DNA from: Sphingosinithalassobacter sp. CS137 | GTDB taxonomy: Bacteria; Pseudomonadota; Alphaproteobacteria; Sphingomonadales; Sphingomonadaceae | Direction of reading: 5' to 3' | DNA: 64,000 nt | Assembly (NCBI RefSeq): GCF_014334115.1 | Contig: NZ_CP060494.1 | Location: 1,828,501 to 1,892,500 of the forward strand | Shown: one piece after another, positions 17,023 through 25,157 of the stretch | Layout of the letters: each line of letters opens with the position of its first letter | Numbering within the stretch: the stretch's first letter is position 1 | Position numbers and translations under genes: made by a program | The notes under the pieces: model-generated | The model's database searches: none | What the model saw: the letters and a program-made list of their open reading frames with translations, nothing else | Told to the model about the DNA's origin: nothing

Positions 17023-17895
17023 TCAGCGCACCGGCGAGGTCCGCTTGCGCGCAACGAACATCAATGCGACGTTCGTTGTTACGAGAACGCATTCATAGTC
17101 CCGCTGCAGCAGTACGCCGACCACTTCCCACACGGACTGCGCGGCAAAGGCGATATCCTCGACCACAATGAAGCCGCCTGGCCGCACCCGCTCGGCTGCA
17201 AACTGGACAACAGCGAGATTTGCTGCCGGCGAATGCAGGCCGTCGTCGATCACGAGATCGAGTTCCCGACCAATATCGCCGCCCAGCCGGTCGAAGGTGT
17301 CGAGTTCCGTCTGGTCTACGAAATAGGTCGAAATCCGATCTTCGCTAAAGAGAATACGCCGGTCGATATCGGCGCCGAAAATCTGTGCTTCAGAAGCATG
17401 ATCGCGAAAGGCGCGAAGCGATGCGCCGGGTGATCCCTTGGCCCCCATATTCGAAGGAATGTCGGTATTGTTGGTTCCCAGACCGACCTCGAGCATGGCC
17501 GAAAATTCCGCTATGCGCGCGATGATCGAGCCATAGACCAGATGATAGTTGTGAACGCCTGCCTTGTCGCTGCCATAGTGACGAAATCGTTCGGCGAGCT
17601 GGGCACAGGCGGACCGTTCTTCTGCAGTCTCTGGAAAGGCTTCGGCATCGACAACCTTGGGCAGTTCGGCACCGGTCTTCAACAACAGTGTGCGCAGAAC
17701 CGGGAAAACGGTATTCGCATCGTTCAGCGCCAGCTTCAGCATCATTTCTGAATCACCGGCAGAATAGGGCGAAAACACCGGTATTTTCTGAAGAATTGCG
17801 GTGTTCGCATCCATCGAGGCCATCACGGCGCGCCCCGCCTGGCGAACCCCGGGAACCTTCTTCGCGACTGTCTTCAACTTCCTGAGGGTCGTCAT
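17023..17895 (-). CDS. Class I SAM-dependent methyltransferase (rhamnosyl O-methyltransferase / CmcI-like)
   Basis: A 290-residue protein with a soluble, variable N-terminal 100 residues. The Rossmann part has MLEVGLGTNNTD, IFGADIDRRILFSEDR and the acidic core LDLVIDDGLHSPAAN, then GGFIVVEDI. The DDGxH arrangement resembles the CmcI/rhamnosyl O-methyltransferase group, in which acidic residues bind a metal near SAM. A sugar O-methylation role is likely from context. The ATG at 17895 starts MTTLRKLK with GGAACGACG just before it; the open frame continues further upstream without support. Confidence 0.72.
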   Translation of the reverse strand: MTTLRKLKTVAKKVPGVRQAGRAVMASMDANTAILQKIPVFSPYSAGDSEMMLKLALNDANTVFPVLRTLLLKTGAELPKVVDAEAFPETAEERSACAQLAERFRHYGSDKAGVHNYHLVYGSIIARIAEFSAMLEVGLGTNNTDIPSNMGAKGSPGASLRAFRDHASEAQIFGADIDRRILFSEDRISTYFVDQTELDTFDRLGGDIGRELDLVIDDGLHSPAANLAVVQFAAERVRPGGFIVVEDIAFAAQSVWEVVGVLLQRDYECVLVTTNVALMFVARKRTSPVR

Positions 17896-17995
17896 CGTCG
17901 TTCCAGTGCATGAGTGAAATGCGCGGACACAGCGCTCCGGCGCCCGCATATTTTGCCTAGTCGGACTATATAGGCATTGCAACTGAGCTGGATCA

Positions 17996-19663
17996 TCACC
18001 GAGCGCAGGCGCCGGGTGCGGGCCGCGCCGCGTTGTTTCCTGCAACCGACAGATGGGAAAAGCCCGGATTAGTGATCCCGCCGACTGTACCGCCACGGAA
18101 ACAGCCAAGCGAAATATCCTGTCCGAACTGACCGCCGCCGCGCAGCAACTGGACAGGGTCGCCGCGCCCGTCGATCGAGTGTAGCTCGCCGATGCGGATC
18201 GCATCCACAACATCCCCGTCTCCGGACGCAAGTATCTGGACAATCGGTCCGGCGATTCCGCTCACCGCAACATCGTCGATCGCGACATCGCGTACCCGGT
18301 CGAGCAGAATCGCGACTGCTCCCGGAGCGGCATTGCCTGCGATCTGGATATTGTCTCCGATCGTGACCTGCCGCGCATTCTGGATGCGAATGGCGCGCAC
18401 GTCCGCCAGTTCGGGATGCAACTCGACGCGGACCGCCTCCAGATGCGTTCCCAGCGCGCGCCACGCGTTACGCGTCTCCAGATCGGGACCTACGACGTGG
18501 ATGCCGGTGTCGGCGGGCAGGAAAATCCGGCAATCGGCGGCAAGCAGGTTGTGGTTCGGCCAGCGGTCTGCATGCTGGTGATCGAGCGAAATGCCTACGC
18601 GGGTCACGCCGTCGCACACCGCTGTGCAATCGCGGATCGCAATATTCGGCCCGGCGGCCGCTTCGAACCCGCAATATGCCGCGCGCATTGCCGTCCCGGC
18701 CGAAATTTCTCCGCCGTTCTGCCGTGAAATTGATTGGCCGAGAAAGCCCCCTTCCGTTCGACAACCGATTATCCGACCGCCATTTCCGGGCGACCAGATT
18801 TCGATGCAGACGGCGCCGTTCCTGTCTTCTGTGTGCTCGGCCATGCGCGCTACGCAGTTTTCGACCACACAATCGATCGTGTCGCGCGCCGTTGCTTCGG
18901 GGCCGCGACGCGAGAATTTGAAACAGCCTTGGGTGGCATCTGCGCCGTTCATCCGGCGATCGCCCACACAATCGCGGATCGAGCATCCCACAAGATCAGC
19001 GTCGAGTGCACCGGGCGTGGCGTTTCCGGTTGCAAACAGCACCAGATTGCCGACGGCATCGGAAAATTCGCCCCCGATCACGTGGCAGTCGCGTGCCGCC
19101 ACGGCGAAGACAAGATCGGTATTGCCGTTGCGAACCGCCGTCGGCCGAAACGTGACGCCGCTGATCTGGGGATCGTCGAGCCGGTCGGAATGGATGCGGA
19201 TGACGATATTCTCGCTCTCCCGCATTGCCGGCCGATTACCGTCCCAGACTCCCCCGGTGATCGTCACGTTATTCGCGTTGACCTCCAGAAGCGCTTCGCG
19301 GCTCAGCGCCTCGGGCGCGAGCTGGAGGATTGCGTCGGCGGCAGCAGTGATTTCCAGCGGTCCCCCGCTGCGCGCGATTTTCCAGTTGCGAATGCTGTAG
19401 CGTCCGGCCGGAATCACCAATTGGCGCCCCTGTGCCTGGGCGGCACGCGTGGCTTCGTTGAAGGCGCGACTGTCCTGGACGCTGTTTCCAGTACCGGCGC
19501 CGAATTGAAGAACCGAAATCGCTGCATCATTGGATGCCAGGTCCGGGGCTGAGCGCGCGGCGCGCGAACCGCTTGGAAGCCATGTCGCGCCCGCTGCCAG
19601 AAGTGCGCTGCCAATGCCGGCACCCAGCATGGTTGCCAGCATGTCCCTTCGGTCGGTGAACAT
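17996..19663 (-). CDS. Tat-exported right-handed beta-helix protein (pectate-lyase superfamily)
   Basis: A 555-residue protein. The N-terminus MFTDRRDMLATMLGAGIGSA has a twin-arginine motif and a hydrophobic stretch, so Tat export is predicted. After SVLQFGAGTG and SRAFNEATRAAQAQGRQLVI, the opening of pectate_lyase_3-like domains, come many short repeated strands rich in Asn, Asp and Gly (NNVTITGGVWDGN, IAIRDCTAVCDG). This is typical of a parallel beta-helix that binds or cleaves acidic polysaccharides. In this locus it may cleave or edit the polymer, but catalytic residues are not identifiable by eye. A TTG at 19699 would add 12 residues. Confidence 0.72.
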   Translation of the reverse strand: MFTDRRDMLATMLGAGIGSALLAAGATWLPSGSRAARSAPDLASNDAAISVLQFGAGTGNSVQDSRAFNEATRAAQAQGRQLVIPAGRYSIRNWKIARSGGPLEITAAADAILQLAPEALSREALLEVNANNVTITGGVWDGNRPAMRESENIVIRIHSDRLDDPQISGVTFRPTAVRNGNTDLVFAVAARDCHVIGGEFSDAVGNLVLFATGNATPGALDADLVGCSIRDCVGDRRMNGADATQGCFKFSRRGPEATARDTIDCVVENCVARMAEHTEDRNGAVCIEIWSPGNGGRIIGCRTEGGFLGQSISRQNGGEISAGTAMRAAYCGFEAAAGPNIAIRDCTAVCDGVTRVGISLDHQHADRWPNHNLLAADCRIFLPADTGIHVVGPDLETRNAWRALGTHLEAVRVELHPELADVRAIRIQNARQVTIGDNIQIAGNAAPGAVAILLDRVRDVAIDDVAVSGIAGPIVQILASGDGDVVDAIRIGELHSIDGRGDPVQLLRGGGQFGQDISLGCFRGGTVGGITNPGFSHLSVAGNNAARPAPGACAR

Positions 19664-19759
19664 CTGTCTGCGCTGCGTCTGGTCTTTGTGAGATTTCAAG
19701 GCGGCGGTTGCTTTCCGGCTTGTCCTTGCCCGTACTGCGGCTCGGCAATGGACGAAGGA

Positions 19760-21160
19760 TCAGAATGCGTTGCGGTGCAAAAGGACCCGCAGCGTCAGAA
19801 AGACGACGACGATATCGCGCCAGAGCGACCAGTTATCGAGATATTCAAGATCCGCCTGCAGCCGGTTGGTTAGATATTCCTCGATCATTGTTGCGCCGCG
19901 ATAGCCGCGAATTTGAGCAAGTCCGGTCAATCCGGGCTTGGCAGCATGGCGGTGCCAGTATCGCGAATCGATTTCCCAGAAAAGCTTGTTGGCCGCGCGG
20001 CTGCTGAGCGCATGGGGCCTGGATCCTACGATGCTCATATGCCCGCGCAGGACATTGTATAGCTGTGGCAGTTCATCGATGCTGCTTGACCGGATCCACC
20101 GCCCGACGCGGGTGATCCGCTCATCGTCGCGCGCTGTGGAGCGATGTCCGCCCGAATCGCCATCCTCGACGCGCATGCTGCGAAATTTGAGTATTTCGAA
20201 GATTTTGTTCCCGCGTCCGATCCGCGGTTGGCGGAACAGGACCGGCCCCCGGCTGTCGAGCTTGATGGCAATCGCCACGCCGATCAGCAGCGGCAGGAGG
20301 AGCCACAAGAGGATGCTGGCAATGACGATATCAAATGCGCGCTTGACGACGCGGTCGGATAGTTCGAGCGGGCCGGTTGCGACAACCATCGTTGCGTCGC
20401 GGCCAAGCCGGTCGATCGCGATCGGAGAAAGCGCAGCGAGTTCCGGCACCAGTATTTCGCTCTGAAGGTTTGTGCCCTTCAGTGCGTGCGCCCATGCCGT
20501 TCGGCGTTCTGGTCGGCATGCAACGATCACGCGGTCGGCAAATTGAAGCCGCTTCGCCAGGCGATCGTACATCAATGGGTCGTGGCGGTCGGGATCGATG
20601 CCAATCTCATCCGGCGTCAACACCTGGCCATCGGTCGACACACAGGGCGTGCCATCTTCGCGGATCACGAGCGTAATGAAAGGTGAGTCCATGAATGTGG
20701 CGAAATGCCGAAGGAAAAAGTAGCGACCCAGCGCCATCACGATGCCGCTAAAGATCAGCCCGATGATCGTGACCCATCGAGAAATATCTTCGCTGGCCTT
20801 GAACGAAAAGGCGGTGAAGATCGTCAATGCGGCGGCGACAGCCAGCGATTTCAGGCCCAGCTTGGCGCCGAGGAACGGCGCGTTGATCACGCGTTTGAGC
20901 GAATAGGCATGCGAATTCGCCGCGACGATGACGTGTACCGGCACTACCGTCCCAAGCAATATTCCGGGGTTGGGACTGCCGAGAAAGATGTGGCGCAACA
21001 GGGCGGCCATGCCGATGCCGAGGCCGATGCTCATCAGGTCGATTCCGATGATGCAGACGACGATACGCAGGCGCAGCCAGGCCGGTTTCACCGGCGTACG
21101 GACAGGGGAGGCGCCAGCGCGAGATTCGATCTGCCCGGCAAGACTGGGCGACGCTTCCAT
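19760..21160 (-). CDS. Polyprenyl-phosphate priming glycosyltransferase (bacterial sugar transferase)
   Basis: A 466-residue PHPT-family enzyme. The N-terminal 110 residues or so form about four to five membrane helices, a variable middle domain follows, and the C-terminal sugar-transferase domain starts at about residue 285 after a membrane segment (DIVIASILLWLLLPLLIGVA). Diagnostic motifs are KLDSRGPVLFRQPRIGRGNK, FEILKFRSMRVE, RSSSIDELPQLYNVLRGHMS, VGSRPHA and KPGLTGLAQIRGYRG. It transfers a sugar-1-phosphate to undecaprenyl phosphate to begin repeat-unit assembly. It is the outermost gene of the locus, divergent from the repA-like gene across a 287-bp gap. The start is ATG 21160 with GGAG just upstream. 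Confidence 0.9.
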   Translation of the reverse strand: MEASPSLAGQIESRAGASPVRTPVKPAWLRLRIVVCIIGIDLMSIGLGIGMAALLRHIFLGSPNPGILLGTVVPVHVIVAANSHAYSLKRVINAPFLGAKLGLKSLAVAAALTIFTAFSFKASEDISRWVTIIGLIFSGIVMALGRYFFLRHFATFMDSPFITLVIREDGTPCVSTDGQVLTPDEIGIDPDRHDPLMYDRLAKRLQFADRVIVACRPERRTAWAHALKGTNLQSEILVPELAALSPIAIDRLGRDATMVVATGPLELSDRVVKRAFDIVIASILLWLLLPLLIGVAIAIKLDSRGPVLFRQPRIGRGNKIFEILKFRSMRVEDGDSGGHRSTARDDERITRVGRWIRSSSIDELPQLYNVLRGHMSIVGSRPHALSSRAANKLFWEIDSRYWHRHAAKPGLTGLAQIRGYRGATMIEEYLTNRLQADLEYLDNWSLWRDIVVVFLTLRVLLHRNAF

Positions 21161-21344
21161 TCTCCAAATCCTTCTTGTCCCTGGCGGGCGCGGCACTTCA
21201 CGGCAAAAAGGCCTTATAGCAAAGCGCTTGTACAGAATAGATTTTGCGTCGGCGAGCGTCTGGCATGATTTTCAGGTACTGGCGGGGATCCGGCTTACGC
21301 ATTTGCCGATGGCGCCAATCTGCAATCACTGCTCATTGCGGCAG

Positions 21345-21438
21345 TCATACCCGAAAGCACGAACGCGGTTCGGATTTGCGCGTTACGGTGTCGTTCTTGC
21401 CACTAGTTTCTGTCCAAAGTTCATGCTTTCGAGTATGA
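21345..21438. repeat. 20-bp imperfect inverted repeat upstream of the repA-like gene (possible operator or initiator binding sites)
   Basis: The left arm (21345-21364) and the reverse complement of the right arm (21419-21438) agree at 18 of 20 positions and share the core TACYCGAAAGCAYGAA. The arms are 54 bases apart. The right arm ends 9 bases before the ATG at 21448 and covers the place of the ribosome site, so a bound protein there could repress translation or transcription. The left arm also runs into a small palindrome CGAAC-GCG-GTTCG (21360-21372). A third core copy lies after the gene. Confidence 0.8.
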
Positions 21439-21447
21439 AATTGCGCG

Positions 21448-22449
21448 ATGAGCGCTAACTCCTCCCCGTCTTCCGCCGCCCCTGACCCCACGCCTTCCCA
21501 AAAACTGTCCCGTGAGCGGGATGACACGCAGCATGACCTGTTCACCCTCGACAGTCCGATGCTGGGCGAGATACGCGGCGAGCGGTCGCTGATGGCCTTT
21601 CCCTTTTTCGCGATGGCGAAAAATGCCTGGATGAAGCCGCTAACCTACCAGAATGACGGGGTTTCCATCGAAGTCCGGCCCAGCGCCAACGGCGTTGCGA
21701 CCATTTATGACAAGGAAATCGTCCTGTATATCGCCAGCCTGATGGCGGCGAAGATCGATGCCGGCGAACAGGTGGGCCGCGACTTTGTCTTTACCGCGCA
21801 CGACCTGTTCACCGTAACCGGATCGAACCAGTCGGCGCGTTCCTATGCCCGGCTTTCCGAGGCGCTGGGGCGGCTCCAGGGCACGCAGATCAAGACCAAT
21901 ATCGAAGCGGGCGGCGAAGGCGAGGAAGGCTTTTTCTCGTGGCTGTCCGAAGCCAAGCTGCATTACGCCAGGACGCGCAAGGGCGAGCGGCGGCTGAAGG
22001 CCGTGAAGGTCCGGCTGTGCGACTGGCTCTACCGCGCGATCCTGCTCGACCAGCATGTGCTCGATTATGCCAATGCCTATTTCCAGCTCGGCCCGATCGA
22101 GCGGCGGATTTACGAAGTCGCGCGTTCGGGATGTGGCGAGGAAGGGATGGAGGTCGGCCTGGAGACCTTTCGCCTGCAGATAGGGTATCAGAATCCATTG
22201 GCGAATTTTCGCTATGCTCTCAAGCAGATAGCCGAAGCGGACGCGATTCCGGACTATCGGTTGACCCTGGTGGAAACCGTCGAGCAGGACAGGGATGCGC
22301 CGCGCCGCCGCGGCCGGCGGCCGAGCGTGGTGCAGGTGCGGATCACGCGACGCCCCCCTGCCCTGCCCGATGATCGCGTGGGCGCGCCGGACGATTCGGA
22401 CGCGCGACCAGCGCGCCGCGACTCGCAGCCGCGCTGCGCCGACGGTTAG
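21448..22449 (+). CDS. Replication initiator protein A (RepA/RPA family), chromosomally located
   Basis: A 333-residue protein. The first 60 residues are low-complexity and polar; the core runs from FPFFAMAKNAWMKPLTYQND through DKEIVLYIASLMAAKIDAGE, FTAHDLFTVTGSNQSARSYA (helix-turn-helix like) and FQLGPIERRIYEVARSGCGE. This matches the RPA family of plasmid replication initiators known from alphaproteobacterial plasmids and also found in sphingomonad chromosomes. The C-terminal 60 residues are rich in Arg, Asp and Pro and look disordered. No partition genes are nearby. No clear Shine-Dalgarno precedes the ATG; an inverted repeat occupies that position. The role on the chromosome is unknown. 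Confidence 0.82.
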   Translation: MSANSSPSSAAPDPTPSQKLSRERDDTQHDLFTLDSPMLGEIRGERSLMAFPFFAMAKNAWMKPLTYQNDGVSIEVRPSANGVATIYDKEIVLYIASLMAAKIDAGEQVGRDFVFTAHDLFTVTGSNQSARSYARLSEALGRLQGTQIKTNIEAGGEGEEGFFSWLSEAKLHYARTRKGERRLKAVKVRLCDWLYRAILLDQHVLDYANAYFQLGPIERRIYEVARSGCGEEGMEVGLETFRLQIGYQNPLANFRYALKQIAEADAIPDYRLTLVETVEQDRDAPRRRGRRPSVVQVRITRRPPALPDDRVGAPDDSDARPARRDSQPRCADG

Positions 22450-22460
22450 CGCGGGAAGGC

Positions 22461-22476
22461 TACTCGAAAGCACGAA
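22461..22476 (+). repeat. Third copy of the RepA-flanking 16-bp motif
   Basis: TACTCGAAAGCACGAA matches the degenerate core TACYCGAAAGCAYGAA of the two upstream arms at every position, in the same orientation as the left arm. It lies in the 37-bp gap between the repA-like stop and the convergent tldD stop. Confidence 0.75.
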
Positions 22477-22486
22477 GTCCCTCGGT

Positions 22487-23917
22487 TCAATCCGACGCCG
22501 TGCCGCCGACCGTCAAGCCTTCGACCAACAGCGTCGGCTGACCGACACCGGCGGGCACGCTCTGTCCGCCCTTGCCGCACATGCCGATGCCTTCGTCGAG
22601 CGCGAAATCGTTGCCGATGCCGATCACGTCCTGCAGCACCGTCGGCCCGTCGCCGATCAGCGTCGCGCCTTTGATCGGCGCGCCGAGCCGGCCGTCCTCG
22701 ATCCGATACGCCTCGGTGCAGGAGAAGACGAACTTGCCCGAGACGATGTCGACCTGGCCGCCGCCGAAGGATTTGGCGAAGATGCCGCGCTTCACCCGGC
22801 TCAGCAGCTCGGCGGGATCGTCGTTGCCGCCTTTCATGAAGGTGTTGGTCATTCGCGGCATCGGCGCGTGCTGGAAGCTCTCACGGCGACCATTGCCGGT
22901 CGGCGCGACTCCCATCAGCCGCGCGTTGAGCCGATCCTGGATATAGCCGCGCAGAATGCCGTCCTCGATCAGGATATTCTCCTGAGTCGGCGTTCCTTCG
23001 TCGTCGATCGACAGCGAGCCGCGACGCTCGCCGATCGAGCCATCGTCGATCACCGTCACGCCCGGCGCCGCCACGCGCTCGCCGATCCGCCCCGAGAAGG
23101 CGCTGGTGCCCTTGCGGTTGAAATCACCTTCGAGGCCATGGCCGACGGCTTCGTGCAGCAGCACGCCCGGCCAGCCGGGGCCGAGCAGCACGGTCATCTC
23201 GCCCGCCGGCGCATCGACTGCCTCGAGGTTGACGAGCGCCTGCGCCAGCGCCTCGTCGATCGCACGGTTCCAGGTGGCGGGTTCGAACAGGCGGCCGTAG
23301 AGCGCGCGGCCGCCGGTGCCGAAGCTGCCGGTTTCGCGCCGGCCGTTCGATTCGACGACCACCGACACGTTGAGCCGGACGAGCGGGCGCACGTCGGTGG
23401 CGACGAAGCCATCGGGACGCACGATCTCGACCACGCTCCACGATCCGGTAAGTCCGACCGACACCTGGGCGACGCGCGGATCGCGAGCGCGCGCCGCGGC
23501 ATCGATCGTCTGGCACAGATTCACCTTGTCGGCGAAGGGGACGAGATCGAGCGGATCGGCATCGGTATAGAGATGCCGGTTGTTCCGGCGCGGCGGCGGC
23601 GCTTTCGCGCCCTTCGCAGGATCGATCAGCACCATCGTCTCGGCGGCGCGGCGGATCGCCGGAGCGCTCATTTCGGTGCCATGCGCGAAGGCGGTCGTCT
23701 CGCCCGAGACCGCGCGGAGGCCGAAGCCCGACTGAGTGTCGTAGTTCGCGGTCTTCAGCCGCCCGTCATCGAAGCCGAACGCTTCGCTGCGGCGATACTG
23801 GAGATAGAGTTCGCCATCCTCGGCCTTGCCCAGCGCCTCGGCGGCAAGTCGGGCGGCGGAATCGGGATCGAGCTGATCGCGATAGAGGAAGGCGCGCGGA
23901 TCGGTGGGAAGAGTCAT
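22487..23917 (-). CDS. tldD: TldD metalloprotease subunit
   Basis: A 476-residue protein, the family's usual length. The zinc motif H-E-x3-H is in GVLLHEAVGHGLEGDFNRKG at about residues 255-261, and the C-terminal half has SIDDEGTPTQ, GYIQDRLNARLMG and TFMKGG. TldD pairs with TldE/PmbA to make a heterodimeric protease that degrades peptides and matures some peptide natural products. The partner gene is not in the window. It is convergent with the repA-like gene and 18 bases from the small zinc-finger gene upstream. Confidence 0.93.
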   Translation of the reverse strand: MTLPTDPRAFLYRDQLDPDSAARLAAEALGKAEDGELYLQYRRSEAFGFDDGRLKTANYDTQSGFGLRAVSGETTAFAHGTEMSAPAIRRAAETMVLIDPAKGAKAPPPRRNNRHLYTDADPLDLVPFADKVNLCQTIDAAARARDPRVAQVSVGLTGSWSVVEIVRPDGFVATDVRPLVRLNVSVVVESNGRRETGSFGTGGRALYGRLFEPATWNRAIDEALAQALVNLEAVDAPAGEMTVLLGPGWPGVLLHEAVGHGLEGDFNRKGTSAFSGRIGERVAAPGVTVIDDGSIGERRGSLSIDDEGTPTQENILIEDGILRGYIQDRLNARLMGVAPTGNGRRESFQHAPMPRMTNTFMKGGNDDPAELLSRVKRGIFAKSFGGGQVDIVSGKFVFSCTEAYRIEDGRLGAPIKGATLIGDGPTVLQDVIGIGNDFALDEGIGMCGKGGQSVPAGVGQPTLLVEGLTVGGTASD

Positions 23918-23935
23918 CCCACCGATATAGGCGGC

Positions 23936-24166
23936 TCAGATGCTGGCGCCAGACGCGATATCGGGAAGCTCGCTCTGGTCCGCGCCATCGGCGGGGCCGC
24001 CGATGAGGATGAAGCGGCGATCGCAATAGCCGCAATCGACATAGCCATGCTCGTCGATCTGAAGCCAGACGCGCGGATGGCCGAGCGATGCGGGAATGCC
24101 GTCGTGCGCGCCGTCGCAGGAGACGCGGGGGTGCGCAACGCGCGTGATCTGGGGCGGCGGGATCAT
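23936..24166 (-). CDS. Small zinc-finger domain protein (zf-CHCC / NDUFS6-like)
   Basis: A 76-residue protein with the pattern C-x-G, then G-H-P-R-V-W-L-x-I, then C-G-Y-C-x3-F: VSCDGAHDG, LGHPRVWLQI and VDCGYCDRRF. The Cys/His/Cys/Cys set matches the zf-CHCC domain related to the complex I accessory subunit NDUFS6. In alphaproteobacteria such small proteins are widespread with no confirmed role. It lies directly upstream of tldD on the same strand. Confidence 0.8.
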   Translation of the reverse strand: MIPPPQITRVAHPRVSCDGAHDGIPASLGHPRVWLQIDEHGYVDCGYCDRRFILIGGPADGADQSELPDIASGASI

Positions 24167-24230
24167 GGGTTCGCGGTAGCAAAGGGAAATGCGGCTCGCA
24201 ATCGGCTTCGCACCGGCCTATGCGGCGCGC

Positions 24231-25157
24231 ATGAGCGACGCGGCGATCGAGATCGAGAACGTCTGCAAGATCTATGCAGGCGGCAAGCAGGCACTCACCG
24301 ACGTGAGCTTCGACGTGCCGCGCGGCCAGATCTTCGGGCTGCTGGGGCCGAACGGCGCGGGCAAGTCGACGCTGATCAACATCCTGGCCGGGCTGGTGAA
24401 CAAGACCGGCGGGCGCGCCGCCGTGTGGGGATTCGACGTCGACCAGCATCCGCGCAACGCCAAGGCGTTGATCGGGATCGTCAATCAGGAGATCACCTTC
24501 GACCCCTTCTTCACGCCCGCAGAGACGCTGGAGATCCAGGCGGGCCTCTATGGCGTTCCGAAGGGCGAGCGGCGGACGATGGAGCTGCTCCGCGCGATGC
24601 ATCTGGAGGACAAGGCCGATGCCTATTCGCGCACGCTTTCGGGCGGGATGAAGCGGCGGCTGATGGTCGCCAAGGCGATGGTGCATGCGCCGCCGGTGCT
24701 GGTGCTCGACGAGCCGACCGCGGGGGTCGACATCGAGCTGCGCCAGCAGCTCTGGGCCTATGTCCGATCGCTCCACGCGCAGGGCGTGACGGTCGTCCTC
24801 ACGACTCATTATCTCGAAGAGGCCGAGGAGCTGTGCGATCGGATCGCGATCATCAATCATGGCCGGGTGATCGCCAACGAGCCGACCCGCACGCTGATCG
24901 GCATGGCGCAGGAGAAGGTGGTCGAAGTGACTGTCGACCGCGACGTGCCCGCGCCGCCCGAAAACCGCTGTTTCCAGAAGATCGAGCTGAAAGCCGAGCG
25001 CACGCTGGCGATCACCTACCGCAAGGATCAGGTGAACGCGGGCGAAGTGCTGGGCGCCGTGCAGGCGGAAGGATATGGCATTGTCGACGTTTCGACGCGC
25101 GAGGCGGACCTGGAGGACGTGTTTCTCAATCTCACCCGGGCAGCGAATGCCGGCTGA
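24231..25157 (+). CDS. ABC-2 type exporter ATP-binding protein (YadG-like)
   Basis: A 308-residue ATPase: Walker A GPNGAGKST (about residues 42-50), Q-loop VNQEITFD, signature LSGGMKRRL, Walker B VLVLDEPTAGVD and H-loop TTHYLEEAEEL. A C-terminal extension after 220 resembles YadG/CcmA-type drug or polysaccharide exporters. No permease gene is adjacent: the next gene is on the opposite strand and overlaps its 3' end by 26 bases. The ATG at 24231 begins the ABC domain; an upstream in-frame ATG at 24189 would add 14 residues. Confidence 0.87.
   Translation: MSDAAIEIENVCKIYAGGKQALTDVSFDVPRGQIFGLLGPNGAGKSTLINILAGLVNKTGGRAAVWGFDVDQHPRNAKALIGIVNQEITFDPFFTPAETLEIQAGLYGVPKGERRTMELLRAMHLEDKADAYSRTLSGGMKRRLMVAKAMVHAPPVLVLDEPTAGVDIELRQQLWAYVRSLHAQGVTVVLTTHYLEEAEELCDRIAIINHGRVIANEPTRTLIGMAQEKVVEVTVDRDVPAPPENRCFQKIELKAERTLAITYRKDQVNAGEVLGAVQAEGYGIVDVSTREADLEDVFLNLTRAANAG

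Noticed and set aside
21448..22449. A complete plasmid or prophage integrated next to the exopolysaccharide locus
   Set aside because: There are no parAB, mobilisation, integrase or phage structural genes near the RepA-like gene; both sides are chromosomal genes.
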